Source: Methylococcus mesophilus | Lineage (GTDB): Bacteria; Pseudomonadota; Gammaproteobacteria; Methylococcales; Methylococcaceae | Assembly (NCBI RefSeq): GCF_026247885.1 | Contig: NZ_CP110921.1 | Coordinates: 1,178,001-1,242,000, forward strand | Reading direction: 5' to 3' | Length of the DNA stretch: 64,000 nt | Part shown: positions 17,090-25,987 of the stretch, in pieces | Layout: every line of letters starts with the position of its first letter | How positions within the stretch are numbered: the stretch's first letter is position 1 | The notes under the pieces: generated by a model | Told to the model about the DNA's origin: nothing | The model's input: only the letters and a program-made list of their open reading frames with translations | The model's database searches: none | Made by a program: the position numbers and the translations under genes

Positions 17090-18121
17090 TCAACCGCCCG
17101 TGACGTTCATGTGGCGCAGGATCACCGGCCGGGCGGCCAGATCGAAGTCGTGGCGCTCCGGCTTCCGGCTCATGGCCTCCACGATCACCCTCTTGAGTCG
17201 CTCGACATCGCCGGGATGAGCCCGCACGACCCGCTTGAGGTCCACGGAATGCTCGTTGCCCAGGCAGAGCAGCAGCCACCCTTCGGCGGTGAGCCGCACC
17301 CGGTTGCAACTGCCGCAGAAATTGTGCGAATGGGGGGACACGAAACCCACACGGGTCTCGGTGCCGGCGACCCGGAAATAGCGCGACGGCCCGCCGGTGG
17401 TTTCGGGGGTCGGCAGCAGGCTGAAACGCGCCTCCAGATCGTTCCGGATCGCGTCGCTCGAATAATAGCCTTCGAGGCGGTCGTGGCCATCGACCCGTCC
17501 CAGCGGCATCTCCTCGATGAAGCTGATGTCGACGCCCTTGTCCACGGCAAAGCCGACCAGATCGGCCACCTCGTCGTGATTGCGCTCCTTCAGGATCACT
17601 GCATTGAGCTTGATCCGCCCGAAACCGGCCACCACCGCGGCGTCGATGCCGCGCAGGACCGCGGCGAGGTCGCCCACCCGGGTCAGCGCCCGGAACCGCT
17701 CGGGCCGGAGCGAATCCAGGCTGATGTTGATGCGGCGCACTCCGCAGGCCTTGAGCTCCGCGGCGGTCCCCTCAAGCCGCATACCGTTGGTGGTCACCAC
17801 CAGTTCGCGCAGCCCCTCGAGCCGTCCGAGCCGCCGCAGCAAGTCCACGGCGCCCTTGCGCACCAGCGGCTCACCGCCGGTGATGCGGATCTTGTCGACT
17901 CCCAGCGCTACGAACGCGGCGGCAAGGGTGTGAATTTCCTCCAGCGTGAGAATCTGCGCACGCGGCAGAAAATCCATCTCCTCGCTCATGCAGTACACGC
18001 AGCGCAGATCGCAGCGGTCGGTGATGGAGATGCGCAGATAGTTGACGCGGCGGCCGAATCGGTCGATCAGACCGGAGGGGGGCGCGGAAGTGCTGGCCAT
18101 GGGAACGAGCGAAACAGTCAT
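17090..18121 (-). CDS. moaA: GTP 3',8-cyclase MoaA
   Basis: 343 residues from ATG 18121; a second Met at 18100 is possible. A longer frame reaching 19411 lies antiparallel inside no known family and overlaps gnd, so it is rejected. The radical SAM cluster motif is CDLRCVYC and the second cluster is CGSCNRVRLTAEGWLLLC. The GTP-site arginines lie in the C-terminal region, and the protein ends in the Gly-Gly tail (NVTGG) needed for catalysis. MoaA converts GTP to a cyclic intermediate, the first step of molybdopterin synthesis, with MoaC. moaC is not in the window. Confidence 0.95.
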   Translation of the reverse strand: MTVSLVPMASTSAPPSGLIDRFGRRVNYLRISITDRCDLRCVYCMSEEMDFLPRAQILTLEEIHTLAAAFVALGVDKIRITGGEPLVRKGAVDLLRRLGRLEGLRELVVTTNGMRLEGTAAELKACGVRRINISLDSLRPERFRALTRVGDLAAVLRGIDAAVVAGFGRIKLNAVILKERNHDEVADLVGFAVDKGVDISFIEEMPLGRVDGHDRLEGYYSSDAIRNDLEARFSLLPTPETTGGPSRYFRVAGTETRVGFVSPHSHNFCGSCNRVRLTAEGWLLLCLGNEHSVDLKRVVRAHPGDVERLKRVIVEAMSRKPERHDFDLAARPVILRHMNVTGG

Positions 18122-18225
18122 GCCGCGTATTTTCCCATCGTTGACCGCGCCTTGAAAGCTCCGGTAACGGCCGGATGCTTGCGCAGGGCGGATTCGCGTT
18201 CCGGCGAACCCTCCCGCGGACGCAT

Positions 18226-19743
18226 TCAGCCGCCGGCCTCCGCCTCGGGACGATCCGGCGCCGGCCAGTCGAGATGGAAGAAACGGCCGCGCGGCCGGTC
18301 GGTGCGTTCGTAGGTATGGGCGCCGAAATAGTCGCGCTGGGCCTGCAACAGGTTGGCGGGAAGGCTGGCGCTGCGGTAGCCGTCGAAATACGCCAGGGCC
18401 GAACCGAAAGCCGGGACCGGCAGCCCGTTGCGGACGGCGAGCGCCACGATTCCGCGCCAGTGGCCCTGGCCTCGATGGAGGGCGTCGCGGAAATAGGGGT
18501 CGAGCATCAGGTTCGAAAGCGCGGCATCCAAGGTGTAGGCGTCGGTGATCTTTTGCAGGAACCGGGCGCGGATGATGCAGCCGCCCCGCCAGATGCGGGC
18601 GATGGTGGCAAAGTCCAGTTGCCAGCCGTAGGTCTTCTGGGCTTCGGCCATGAGCTGGAAACCTTGGGCGTAGGCGCAGATCTTGGCGCAGTACAGGGCA
18701 TCCCGGACCGCCTCGACCAGGTGTGCGGTATCGGCCTCCCGCCGGACCTCCGGGCCCTGCAGGATGGCGCTTGCGGCCACCCGCTCCTCCTTGAGGGCCG
18801 ACAGCGCCCGGGCGAACACCGCCTCGGCGATGGCGTTGGCCGGTATGCCTTGCTCCAGCGCGCTGGCCGCGGTCCATTGTCCGGTGCCTTTCTGCCCCGC
18901 CGCATCCAGGACCTTGTCGACCAGGAAACCGCCGCCGGACGGGTCCTGCTGCTGCAGGATGTCGCTGGTGATTTCGATCAGATAACTCGAAAGCTCGCTC
19001 TCGTTCCAATCCCGGAAAATGGATGCGATGGCGCCGGCTTCCAGACCGCCCAGGTGCTTCAGCAGCCAGTAGCTTTCCGAGATCAGCTGCATGTCGATGT
19101 ATTCGATGCCGTTGTGCACCATCTTGACGTAGTGGCCGGCGCCGTTCGGGCCGATCAAGGCCGTGCAAGGCTCGCCGCCGCCAACGGGGCGGCCGGGCTC
19201 TGCCCCCTCCAGCGGCTGCCCGGTGGCCGGATCGACCTTGGCGGCGATCGCCTGCCATATCGGCTCCAGCAGACGCCAGCTTTCCGCGTTTCCGCCCGGC
19301 ATCAAAGAGGGCCCGAAGCGGGCGCCGATTTCTCCGCCGGAGACGCCGGAACCGATGAAGCGGAACCCGGCGGCATCCAGTTCCCGCTCCCGCCGGATCG
19401 TGTCCAGCCAATGGGCGTTGCCGCCGTCGACGACGAGGTCGCCCGGGTCCAGCAGCGGCAGGAGCTGCCCGATCACGGCATCGGTCCCCGCGCCGGCTTT
19501 CACCAGGAGAATGATGCGCCGCGGCCTTTCGATGGCCTGCACGAACTCCGCCAATTCGGCGCAGGGAAGAAGGCGTCCGCGCGACGGCTCGGCGCGTTCG
19601 CAGTGGGCCATGAATTCCCGCGTTCGCTCGTAGTTGCGGTTGTATACCGCAATCGTATAACCGTGATCGGCGATGTTGAGCGCCAGATTCTGGCCCATCA
19701 CCGCCAGACCGATGAGTCCGACGTCGGCATTCCCATTTTTCAT
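18226..19743 (-). CDS. gnd: 6-phosphogluconate dehydrogenase, decarboxylating
   Basis: 505 residues from ATG 19743 ([20 protein letters not shown]); a longer frame to 19848 adds residues absent from the family. The NADP-binding turn is [15 protein letters not shown]. Substrate motifs are [20 protein letters not shown] and the catalytic Lys in [15 protein letters not shown]. The length is that of the long form, with about 30 residues more than many homologues. It oxidises 6-phosphogluconate to ribulose 5-phosphate, CO2 and NADPH in the cytoplasm; in ribulose-monophosphate methylotrophs this is the dissimilatory formaldehyde-oxidising cycle. It is divergent from the protease gene. Confidence 0.95.
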   Translation of the reverse strand: MKNGNADVGLIGLAVMGQNLALNIADHGYTIAVYNRNYERTREFMAHCERAEPSRGRLLPCAELAEFVQAIERPRRIILLVKAGAGTDAVIGQLLPLLDPGDLVVDGGNAHWLDTIRRERELDAAGFRFIGSGVSGGEIGARFGPSLMPGGNAESWRLLEPIWQAIAAKVDPATGQPLEGAEPGRPVGGGEPCTALIGPNGAGHYVKMVHNGIEYIDMQLISESYWLLKHLGGLEAGAIASIFRDWNESELSSYLIEITSDILQQQDPSGGGFLVDKVLDAAGQKGTGQWTAASALEQGIPANAIAEAVFARALSALKEERVAASAILQGPEVRREADTAHLVEAVRDALYCAKICAYAQGFQLMAEAQKTYGWQLDFATIARIWRGGCIIRARFLQKITDAYTLDAALSNLMLDPYFRDALHRGQGHWRGIVALAVRNGLPVPAFGSALAYFDGYRSASLPANLLQAQRDYFGAHTYERTDRPRGRFFHLDWPAPDRPEAEAGG

Positions 19744-19804
19744 CACGACAAGCTCCGAATGGCTAGGTTCGGAAGTCACCTTAGAACGCTTTGTGCGGCG
19801 AGTA

Positions 19805-19826
19805 AAGGCGGGAACCTTCCCACCTT
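19805..19826. promoter_or_regulatory. Imperfect palindrome between gnd and the protease gene
   Basis: AAGGCGGGAA at 19805-19814 and TTCCCACCTT at 19817-19826 form an inverted repeat with one mismatch and a two-base centre. It lies in the 156-base divergent space between gnd and the protease gene. The short centre favours a dimeric repressor site over an RNA hairpin. No regulator can be named. Confidence 0.35.
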
Positions 19827-19899
19827 GCATCCGGTCTGAAAAAGTCATCGATACATGAACTACTATAGGCTTGCGGCTTTCTCAAAAAGGACTCCCACG

Positions 19900-21858
19900 A
19901 TGAAGATGCGCTCGCTGTCCCTGGTCGTTGCCATCGCAAGCTCCTCCTCCGTCCATGCCGACCGGGCCGAGCCGGTTCAGCACCGGCCGGCCGTTCCGCT
20001 GAGCGCGGCGAGCGTCCCGGAGAGGGGTTTCCTCGGCAGCGGCAGCCAGCCTTTCGACCTGGAACTGCCCGCGGTGGTAGCGGACCTGACGTCCGCAAAA
20101 CCCGGCATACCCAAGACCGGAACCGTATACTCCTTGCCCATTCCCGTCACGCCGTCGGTGTTGCACTGGGAAGCGGTCCAAGGCGGTTATGCGGGCCGTA
20201 TCCGGGTGTCGACGGCCAATGCGGTTCGGCTCCGGCTGCACCTGGTTTTCGGCGCTGCTCCGCCGCCCCTCGAATTGCGCGTTCAAGGCAACGAGGACGC
20301 GACCCTGCCGGCGCCGATCGGCAATACGGCGATTCACGGCAACGAGCTTTGGCTGCCTATCACTCAGGGAAGCGGCGCCGATCTGGAAATTTTCGTCGGC
20401 GGCACCGCATCGCCGGAGGAACTCGACTTGAGGCTGGACAAGATCAACCTCATCCTGGTCGATGCCAGCGGCGCGGCTACCCCCGGCTTCTCCGCCCAAA
20501 GCCTGGGGTACGCCAAACACCTGGAATACGACCTCGCCTGCTGGTCGAACGACACGCACTATCCCGCCCTTCAAATCGCGGCAGCGGCCACGTCCAAGGT
20601 CAATTTCATCGAAGACGGCAGCTCCTATATCTGCAGCGGTACGCTCTTGAACGACATGGGCGACACCAGCACGCCGTGGTTCGCCACGGCCAACCATTGC
20701 CTGCCGGACCAAGCCGTCGCCGATACGGCATCCTTCGAATGGTTCATGCAGGCGACCGACTGTGACTTGTCCTACACCGATTCGCGCTACAGCCAGACAT
20801 TCGGCGGCGCGCAACTCCTGTGGACCGAGTTCAATCGCGAGCCTTCGTTTCTCAGGCTCCGGAATCCCCCGCCGGCAAACGTCTACTTCTCCGGCTGGGA
20901 CACGGCCATCCATGTCGGGGATGCCGTATGGGGCGTGCATCATCCGCGCGGAGATCACACGATGGTCAGCAAGGGAAAAGTCACGGCCCTGCAGAAGACG
21001 GTCACCGACAGCGGCCAGGGCGGTACTCACCTGCTGGATGAAGTGCAATATATCAAGGGCGGCACGGAAGGCGGCAGCAGCGGCTCCGGCCTGTTCGCCG
21101 CCGAGACGGAGGCGGCTTATTGGAAGGGCTCCCTCTTCGGCGGACCTGAAAACGACTATCAGACCAGCGTCTACAGCCACTTTGCCGGCTATTACGACCA
21201 GATCAAGCCCTGGCTCACCTCCTGCGTACTGCCCTGGGGAGGCAGCATTCCCGGAGGACAGAGCGTCACCGCCTACCAGAAAGCCACTGCCAGCAAGTGC
21301 GCTTCGGTGTCCGAGACCAGGACCTGCACCGACGGCAATCTCAGCGGAAGCTATACCTACGAAACGTGCACCTACGTGGCGGGCGCGTCCTGTACCCTCC
21401 CCTGGGGCGGCACCCTGGAAGACGGCCAGAGCGTCACCGCCTATCAGATCGACAGCGCCGTGAATTGCGCATCGGTCGCCGAAGTCCGTAGATGCTCGGA
21501 CGGCACCCTCAGCGGCAGCTACGACCATCAGACCTGTACGAACTCCGCCGACTCGGCCACCATGACCGTCATCCACCCCGCCGGTGGCGAAACCCTCACC
21601 GCCGGACAAATCGTGCCGGTACAATGGCAACTCACCGGCTATGGCTCCAAGGCGAAAGTGAACATCGCCTTGTCCAAGAACGGCGGGGCGAAATGGAGCG
21701 CCTTGAAGTCCGGCGCCCGGAATACCGGAAGCTGGAACTGGAAGGTCAAGAAGGGTCAGGCAACGTCCCAGGCGCTCATCCGCGTCTGCCTGCCCAAGAC
21801 CAAGAAAGCCCCGGCCATTTGCGATGTCAGTGACGCGGTCTTCACGGTCCAGAAGTAA
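19900..21858 (+). CDS. Secreted trypsin-like serine protease with C-rich tandem repeats
   Basis: 652 residues from ATG 19900, preceded by AAGGA; an earlier start at 19855 has no ribosome site. MKMRSLSLVVAIASSSSVHA is a signal peptide. A beta-rich prodomain-like part (about 60-200) comes first. The protease domain (about 205-435) has His266 in WFATANHC, an Asp in the GWDTAIHVGDAVWG region and Ser394 in GGSSGSGLF, like lysyl endopeptidase. Two 56-residue repeats start at Cys442 and Cys498 with CxLPWGG and GQSVTAYQ. The last 95 residues begin TVIHPAGGETLTAGQIVPVQ, an Ig-like domain. It should act outside the cell. It is divergent from gnd and monocistronic. Confidence 0.85.
   Translation: MKMRSLSLVVAIASSSSVHADRAEPVQHRPAVPLSAASVPERGFLGSGSQPFDLELPAVVADLTSAKPGIPKTGTVYSLPIPVTPSVLHWEAVQGGYAGRIRVSTANAVRLRLHLVFGAAPPPLELRVQGNEDATLPAPIGNTAIHGNELWLPITQGSGADLEIFVGGTASPEELDLRLDKINLILVDASGAATPGFSAQSLGYAKHLEYDLACWSNDTHYPALQIAAAATSKVNFIEDGSSYICSGTLLNDMGDTSTPWFATANHCLPDQAVADTASFEWFMQATDCDLSYTDSRYSQTFGGAQLLWTEFNREPSFLRLRNPPPANVYFSGWDTAIHVGDAVWGVHHPRGDHTMVSKGKVTALQKTVTDSGQGGTHLLDEVQYIKGGTEGGSSGSGLFAAETEAAYWKGSLFGGPENDYQTSVYSHFAGYYDQIKPWLTSCVLPWGGSIPGGQSVTAYQKATASKCASVSETRTCTDGNLSGSYTYETCTYVAGASCTLPWGGTLEDGQSVTAYQIDSAVNCASVAEVRRCSDGTLSGSYDHQTCTNSADSATMTVIHPAGGETLTAGQIVPVQWQLTGYGSKAKVNIALSKNGGAKWSALKSGARNTGSWNWKVKKGQATSQALIRVCLPKTKKAPAICDVSDAVFTVQK
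21223..21558 (+). repeat. Two tandem 168-base coding repeats in the protease gene
   Basis: Bases 21223-21390 and 21391-21558 encode two 56-residue units. Each begins CxLPWGG, continues with GQSVTAYQ and CASV, and ends near SGSYxxxTCT. Cysteines sit at the same four positions in both units, which fits two small disulfide-held modules, perhaps for binding a surface or a polymer. Confidence 0.8.
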
Positions 21859-21859
21859 T

Positions 21860-21891
21860 GCGGACACCGGCCCAAGGAAGAGCCGGTCCGC
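21860..21891 (+). terminator. Hairpin just after the protease stop
   Basis: GCGGACACCGGC at 21860-21871 pairs with GCCGGTCCGC at 21882-21891, with two bulged bases in the left arm and a ten-base loop. It begins directly after the protease stop codon. No T tract follows, so termination strength is uncertain. Confidence 0.5.
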
Positions 21892-22001
21892 CCCAAACGG
21901 ATTTCCCCCAGTGTTTCAGGTCTTGAAAGCTCACCGCCTTGCCCCCCACAATTCCGTGTATCCCTCCGAGCCGACTGTGTCTTTGGCAAGGAACGCGTGA
22001 G

Positions 22002-24815
22002 ATGAGCAGCAAACCCGGACTATTTCCAAACACCACTGCATTTTCCGAAGACAACGCCGGTTTCGTCGAAGCGCTGTACGAGCAGTTCCTGCGCGACCCG
22101 GAAGCCGTGGCGCCGGACTGGCAGGAGAAGTTCCGCGCCGTCCGCGAAGGCAGGGCGGCCGAACCGGCCGTTCCCCTCCGAACCGGGGACGCCGACCGGG
22201 CCGTGCGCAAGCAGGCGGCAGTGGACCGGCTGATCGACCGGTACCGCACGCATGGTCATCTGTCGGCAGACAACAACCCGCTGAAGCCGACTTCGCCTTC
22301 GCGTAACCTGGATCCAGCCCGCTACGGCCTCGATGCCAGGGACATGGAAGCCGCCTTCTACCTGGACGTTCTGCACAGCGACGAGAAGCTGCCGCTGAAA
22401 AGCATTCTGGACACCCTGCGGGCGACCTATTGCCGGCATGTAGGCGTAGAGTACATGCATATCATGGAACCCGAGATCAGGGAGTGGCTCCGGCAGAGCC
22501 TGGAAGGCTCGCGCGCCCAGGGCCATTTCGACCCGGAACAAAAGCGGGAGCTGCTGCGCCTCCTCACCGCCGCCGAGGGCATCGAAAAATATCTGCACCG
22601 CAAATACGTGGGGCAGAAGCGGTTCTCACTGGAGGGCGCCGAAAGCCTGATTCCCCTCCTCGACGAACTGATCCAGCGCTGCGGCGCCAAGGGCACGCGG
22701 GAAGTCGTCCTCGGCATGGCGCACCGCGGCCGCCTCAACGTCCTGGTAAACATCCTCGGCAAGAAACCCGAACTGCTGTTCCGCGAATTCGAGGGCACCG
22801 AGAGTCAGGACAGCGGGTCCGGCGACGTCAAGTATCACCTGGGGTTTTCCTCCGATGTGGAGAGTGCCGGCGGCCCGGTCCACCTGACCCTGGCGTTCAA
22901 TCCCTCGCACCTGGAAATCATCGACCCCGTGGTCGAGGGATCGGTGCGGGCGCGCCAGGACCGGCTTGCCGGCGACGCCGAGGCCGCCGTGGTGCCGGTG
23001 CTCATTCATGGCGACGCCGCTTTTGCCGGGCAAGGCGTGGTCATGGAAACCCTCAACATGGCGGAAACCCGCGCTTATACGACAGGCGGCACGATACACA
23101 TCGTCATCAACAACCAGATCGGCTTCACCACCAGCAACCCCTTCGATGCACGCTCCACGCTGTACTGCACCGATGTCGCCAACATGATCCAGGCGCCGGT
23201 GTTCCACGTGAACGGCGACGACCCCGAAGCAGTGCTGTACATCACCCGGCTCGCCGTCGACTACCGGATGAAGTTCAGGCGCGACGTGGTGGTCGACCTG
23301 CTTTGCTACCGCCGCCACGGCCATAACGAGGCAGACGAGCCGGCCGTCACCCAGCCGCTGATGTACCGCTTCATCCGCCGGCATCCGCCTGTACGGGCGT
23401 TATATGCCGAACAACTCGCCGCAGCTGGCATCATTTCCGCAGAGGACGCTGCGCGGATGGATCACGACTATCAGGAAGCTCTCGCCAGAGGGGAAACCGT
23501 GTCCAGACCGCTGCTGGGGGACTCCGCCGGCTACGTCAAGACCCGGTGGGACCGCTATCGCGGCGCGGACTGGACTACGCCCGCGGAGACGGGCTTGCCG
23601 ATGGCGGACCTCGCCGCCATGGCGGAGCGGATGACGGCGCTGGCCCCCGGCTTCGAAGCACACGCCAGGGTCGAAGCGATCCATGCGGCGCGACGGCGCA
23701 TGGCGGCGGGCGAACTTCCCGCCGACTGGGGATTCGCCGAGACCCTCGCCTACGCCTCCCTTCTGTGGGAAGGCCGCAACATCCGGCTGACGGGCCAGGA
23801 CGTCGGGCGCGGCACGTTCTTCCACCGCCATGCCATCGTCCACGACCAGCGCACAGGACAAGCCTATGCCCCGCTTCAGCACCTGAAAGCCGGCCAGGGC
23901 AGGTTCGACATCTACGATTCGCTGTTGTCCGAGGAGGGGGTGCTGGGCTTCGAATACGGCTACAGCAGTTCGGAACCCGAAACCCTGGTCATCTGGGAGG
24001 CCCAGTTCGGCGACTTCGCCAACAATGCCCAGGTGGTGATCGACCAGTTCATCTCCTCCGGCGAAACCAAGTGGGGCCGCCTGAGCGGCCTGACCCTGCT
24101 GCTTCCGCACGGCTATGAGGGACAGGGCCCCGAGCATTCCTCGGCCCGACTGGAACGCTATCTCCAGCTTTGCGCCGGCGACAACATGCAGGTCTGTGTG
24201 CCGACCACGCCGGCCCAGATTTTCCATCTGCTACGGCGCCAGTTGCTGCGTCCCTACCGCCGCCCGCTGATCGTGCTGACGCCCAAGAGCCTGCTGCGCC
24301 ACAAGCTGGCCACTTCCTGCCTCGCCGAGTTCGCCCAGGGAGGCTTCCGCTGCCTGATCGGCGAGACCGATCCGCATGAACCGGCCGGAATCACCCGCCT
24401 GGTGCTGTGCGCGGGCAAGGTCTATTACGATCTGTTGGAATCCCGGCGGCGGGACAACCTGAACCATGTCGCCCTGGTCCGCATCGAGCAGCTCTATCCA
24501 TTCCCGCGGGAGGATTTTCTGGCGATGCTGGAACGCTATCCCAAGCTGGAGGAATTGATCTGGTGCCAGGAAGAGCCGGAAAACCAGGGCGCCTGGCACC
24601 AGATCAAGCACCGCTTCCCCGGCGTTCCGGGCCGTTCCTTCAATATCGGCTATGCAGGTCCCCCGATGTCCGCCTCGCCCGCAGTCGGCAACTTCCGGCA
24701 GCACCTGGAACAGCAGAAAATGCTGGTGGAACGCGCCCTGGTTCTCCCGGTCAATCCCACCGCTACCATGGAAATAACCCATGCGCATCGAAATCAACGT
24801 GCCTCCTCTGCCTGA
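22002..24815 (+). CDS. sucA: 2-oxoglutarate dehydrogenase E1 component
   Basis: 937 residues from ATG 22002, with AAGGAA upstream; an earlier in-frame start at 21939 is not needed. The N-terminal segment [20 protein letters not shown] is the E1 arm that binds the complex. [28 protein letters not shown] and [20 protein letters not shown] are typical of the thiamine diphosphate active site, and the metal site lies near [16 protein letters not shown]. It decarboxylates 2-oxoglutarate and passes the succinyl group to SucB. It overlaps sucB by 35 bases. No lpd (E3) follows, so dihydrolipoamide dehydrogenase must be encoded elsewhere. Confidence 0.97.
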   Translation: MSSKPGLFPNTTAFSEDNAGFVEALYEQFLRDPEAVAPDWQEKFRAVREGRAAEPAVPLRTGDADRAVRKQAAVDRLIDRYRTHGHLSADNNPLKPTSPSRNLDPARYGLDARDMEAAFYLDVLHSDEKLPLKSILDTLRATYCRHVGVEYMHIMEPEIREWLRQSLEGSRAQGHFDPEQKRELLRLLTAAEGIEKYLHRKYVGQKRFSLEGAESLIPLLDELIQRCGAKGTREVVLGMAHRGRLNVLVNILGKKPELLFREFEGTESQDSGSGDVKYHLGFSSDVESAGGPVHLTLAFNPSHLEIIDPVVEGSVRARQDRLAGDAEAAVVPVLIHGDAAFAGQGVVMETLNMAETRAYTTGGTIHIVINNQIGFTTSNPFDARSTLYCTDVANMIQAPVFHVNGDDPEAVLYITRLAVDYRMKFRRDVVVDLLCYRRHGHNEADEPAVTQPLMYRFIRRHPPVRALYAEQLAAAGIISAEDAARMDHDYQEALARGETVSRPLLGDSAGYVKTRWDRYRGADWTTPAETGLPMADLAAMAERMTALAPGFEAHARVEAIHAARRRMAAGELPADWGFAETLAYASLLWEGRNIRLTGQDVGRGTFFHRHAIVHDQRTGQAYAPLQHLKAGQGRFDIYDSLLSEEGVLGFEYGYSSSEPETLVIWEAQFGDFANNAQVVIDQFISSGETKWGRLSGLTLLLPHGYEGQGPEHSSARLERYLQLCAGDNMQVCVPTTPAQIFHLLRRQLLRPYRRPLIVLTPKSLLRHKLATSCLAEFAQGGFRCLIGETDPHEPAGITRLVLCAGKVYYDLLESRRRDNLNHVALVRIEQLYPFPREDFLAMLERYPKLEELIWCQEEPENQGAWHQIKHRFPGVPGRSFNIGYAGPPMSASPAVGNFRQHLEQQKMLVERALVLPVNPTATMEITHAHRNQRASSA

Positions 24816-25926
24816 ATCTGTCAGCGACGCGACGCTGCTGGACTGGCACAAGAAAATCGGCGAGGCGGTCGGCAGGGGGGAGAATCTGGTCGACCTCGAA
24901 ACCGACAAGGTCGTGCTGGAAGTTCCAGCACCCGAAGACGGCGTGGTCACTGAACTGCACGGCGGCAGGGGCGACGTCGTGGTCGGCGGACAGCCGATCG
25001 CCGTGATCGACACGGACATTCGGCCCGCCGCGCCAGCGGTCGCCATGGCGGCGGAAAGGCCTGCGCCAGTGCTGAGCCCGGCGGTGCGCCGCCTGGTCGC
25101 CGAACACGCCCTCGATCCGGCGCAGATTCCGGCCAGCGGACGCGAAGGACGACTGACCAAGCAGGACGTGCTGGACTTCCTGGAAACCAGACCCGCCGCG
25201 CAGACGGCAAGCCTGCCCCCCCAGGGCCGGGCCGAACGCAGGGTACCCATGAGCCGGCTGCGCGTCAGGATCGCCGAGCGCATGCTGGAAGCCCAGCACC
25301 GAACCGCAACCCTGACCACCTTCAACGAGGTGAATCTGCAGAAGGTGTTCGACATCCGCAATGCGCACAAGACACGATTCGAGCAGCAACACGGCACCAA
25401 GCTCGGCTTCATGTCGTTCTTCGTCAAGGCCTCGGTGGAGGCGCTGCGCCGATTTCCCGTCGCCAATGCCTCCCTCGAAGGCGAGGAGATCGTCTACCAC
25501 GACTATTTCGACATCGGCATCGCCGTCTCAACCGACCGCGGGCTGGTCGTGCCGATCCTGCGCGACGCCGACAAAGCCGGCTTCGCCGAGATCGAGAAAG
25601 CGATCGCCGAATTCGGCCAAAAGGCCCGCAGCGGCAAATTGAGCCTCGACGAGCTCAGTGGCGGTACCTTCACCATCACCAACGGCGGCATCTTCGGCTC
25701 CATGCTGTCGACGCCGATCCTCAACCCGCCGCAAAGCGCCATCCTCGGCATGCACGCCATCAAGGAACGGCCGGTGGTAGAGGACGGTCAGATCGTGATC
25801 CGGCCCATGATCTATCTGGCGCTGTCCTACGACCACCGTCTCATCGACGGCCGTGAGGCGGTGTCATTCCTTTTCACCGTCAAGGAACTGCTCGAAGATC
25901 CCGTCCGGCTAATGCTCGAGGTCTGA
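24781..25926 (+). CDS. sucB: Dihydrolipoyl succinyltransferase, E2 of 2-oxoglutarate dehydrogenase
   Basis: 381 residues. The single lipoyl domain (1-75) has the lipoyl-lysine Lys43 in [11 protein letters not shown]. The peripheral-subunit-binding domain is near 95-135 ([35 protein letters not shown]). The catalytic domain (about 155-380) has [20 protein letters not shown] and the active His and Asp in [15 protein letters not shown]. It transfers succinyl from E1 to coenzyme A. It starts 35 bases inside sucA, so the two are translated together. The gene ends 62 bases from the convergent ppk1 end. Confidence 0.97.
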   Translation: MRIEINVPPLPESVSDATLLDWHKKIGEAVGRGENLVDLETDKVVLEVPAPEDGVVTELHGGRGDVVVGGQPIAVIDTDIRPAAPAVAMAAERPAPVLSPAVRRLVAEHALDPAQIPASGREGRLTKQDVLDFLETRPAAQTASLPPQGRAERRVPMSRLRVRIAERMLEAQHRTATLTTFNEVNLQKVFDIRNAHKTRFEQQHGTKLGFMSFFVKASVEALRRFPVANASLEGEEIVYHDYFDIGIAVSTDRGLVVPILRDADKAGFAEIEKAIAEFGQKARSGKLSLDELSGGTFTITNGGIFGSMLSTPILNPPQSAILGMHAIKERPVVEDGQIVIRPMIYLALSYDHRLIDGREAVSFLFTVKELLEDPVRLMLEV

Positions 25927-25987
25927 TCCGCGGGACGGATGCCGCCGGGCCGGCAGGACGGAAGGCGCTTGGCCATCCGCCGGCCGG

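Noticed and set aside
17090-19411. 773-residue open frame extending moaA upstream through gnd
   Set aside because: The extra N-terminus runs antisense within the gnd gene and has no family features; the MoaA family start fits ATG 18121.
18175-19839. 554-residue plus-strand open frame opposite gnd
   Set aside because: The gnd frame has every family motif; the opposite frame is a composition shadow.
19882-21867. 661-residue minus-strand open frame opposite the protease gene
   Set aside because: It has no recognisable domain, whereas the plus strand gives a signal peptide and complete catalytic motifs. Long antisense frames are common in GC-rich DNA.
21939-22001. Longer sucA start
   Set aside because: The added residues are not in the family and the ATG at 22002 has a good ribosome site.
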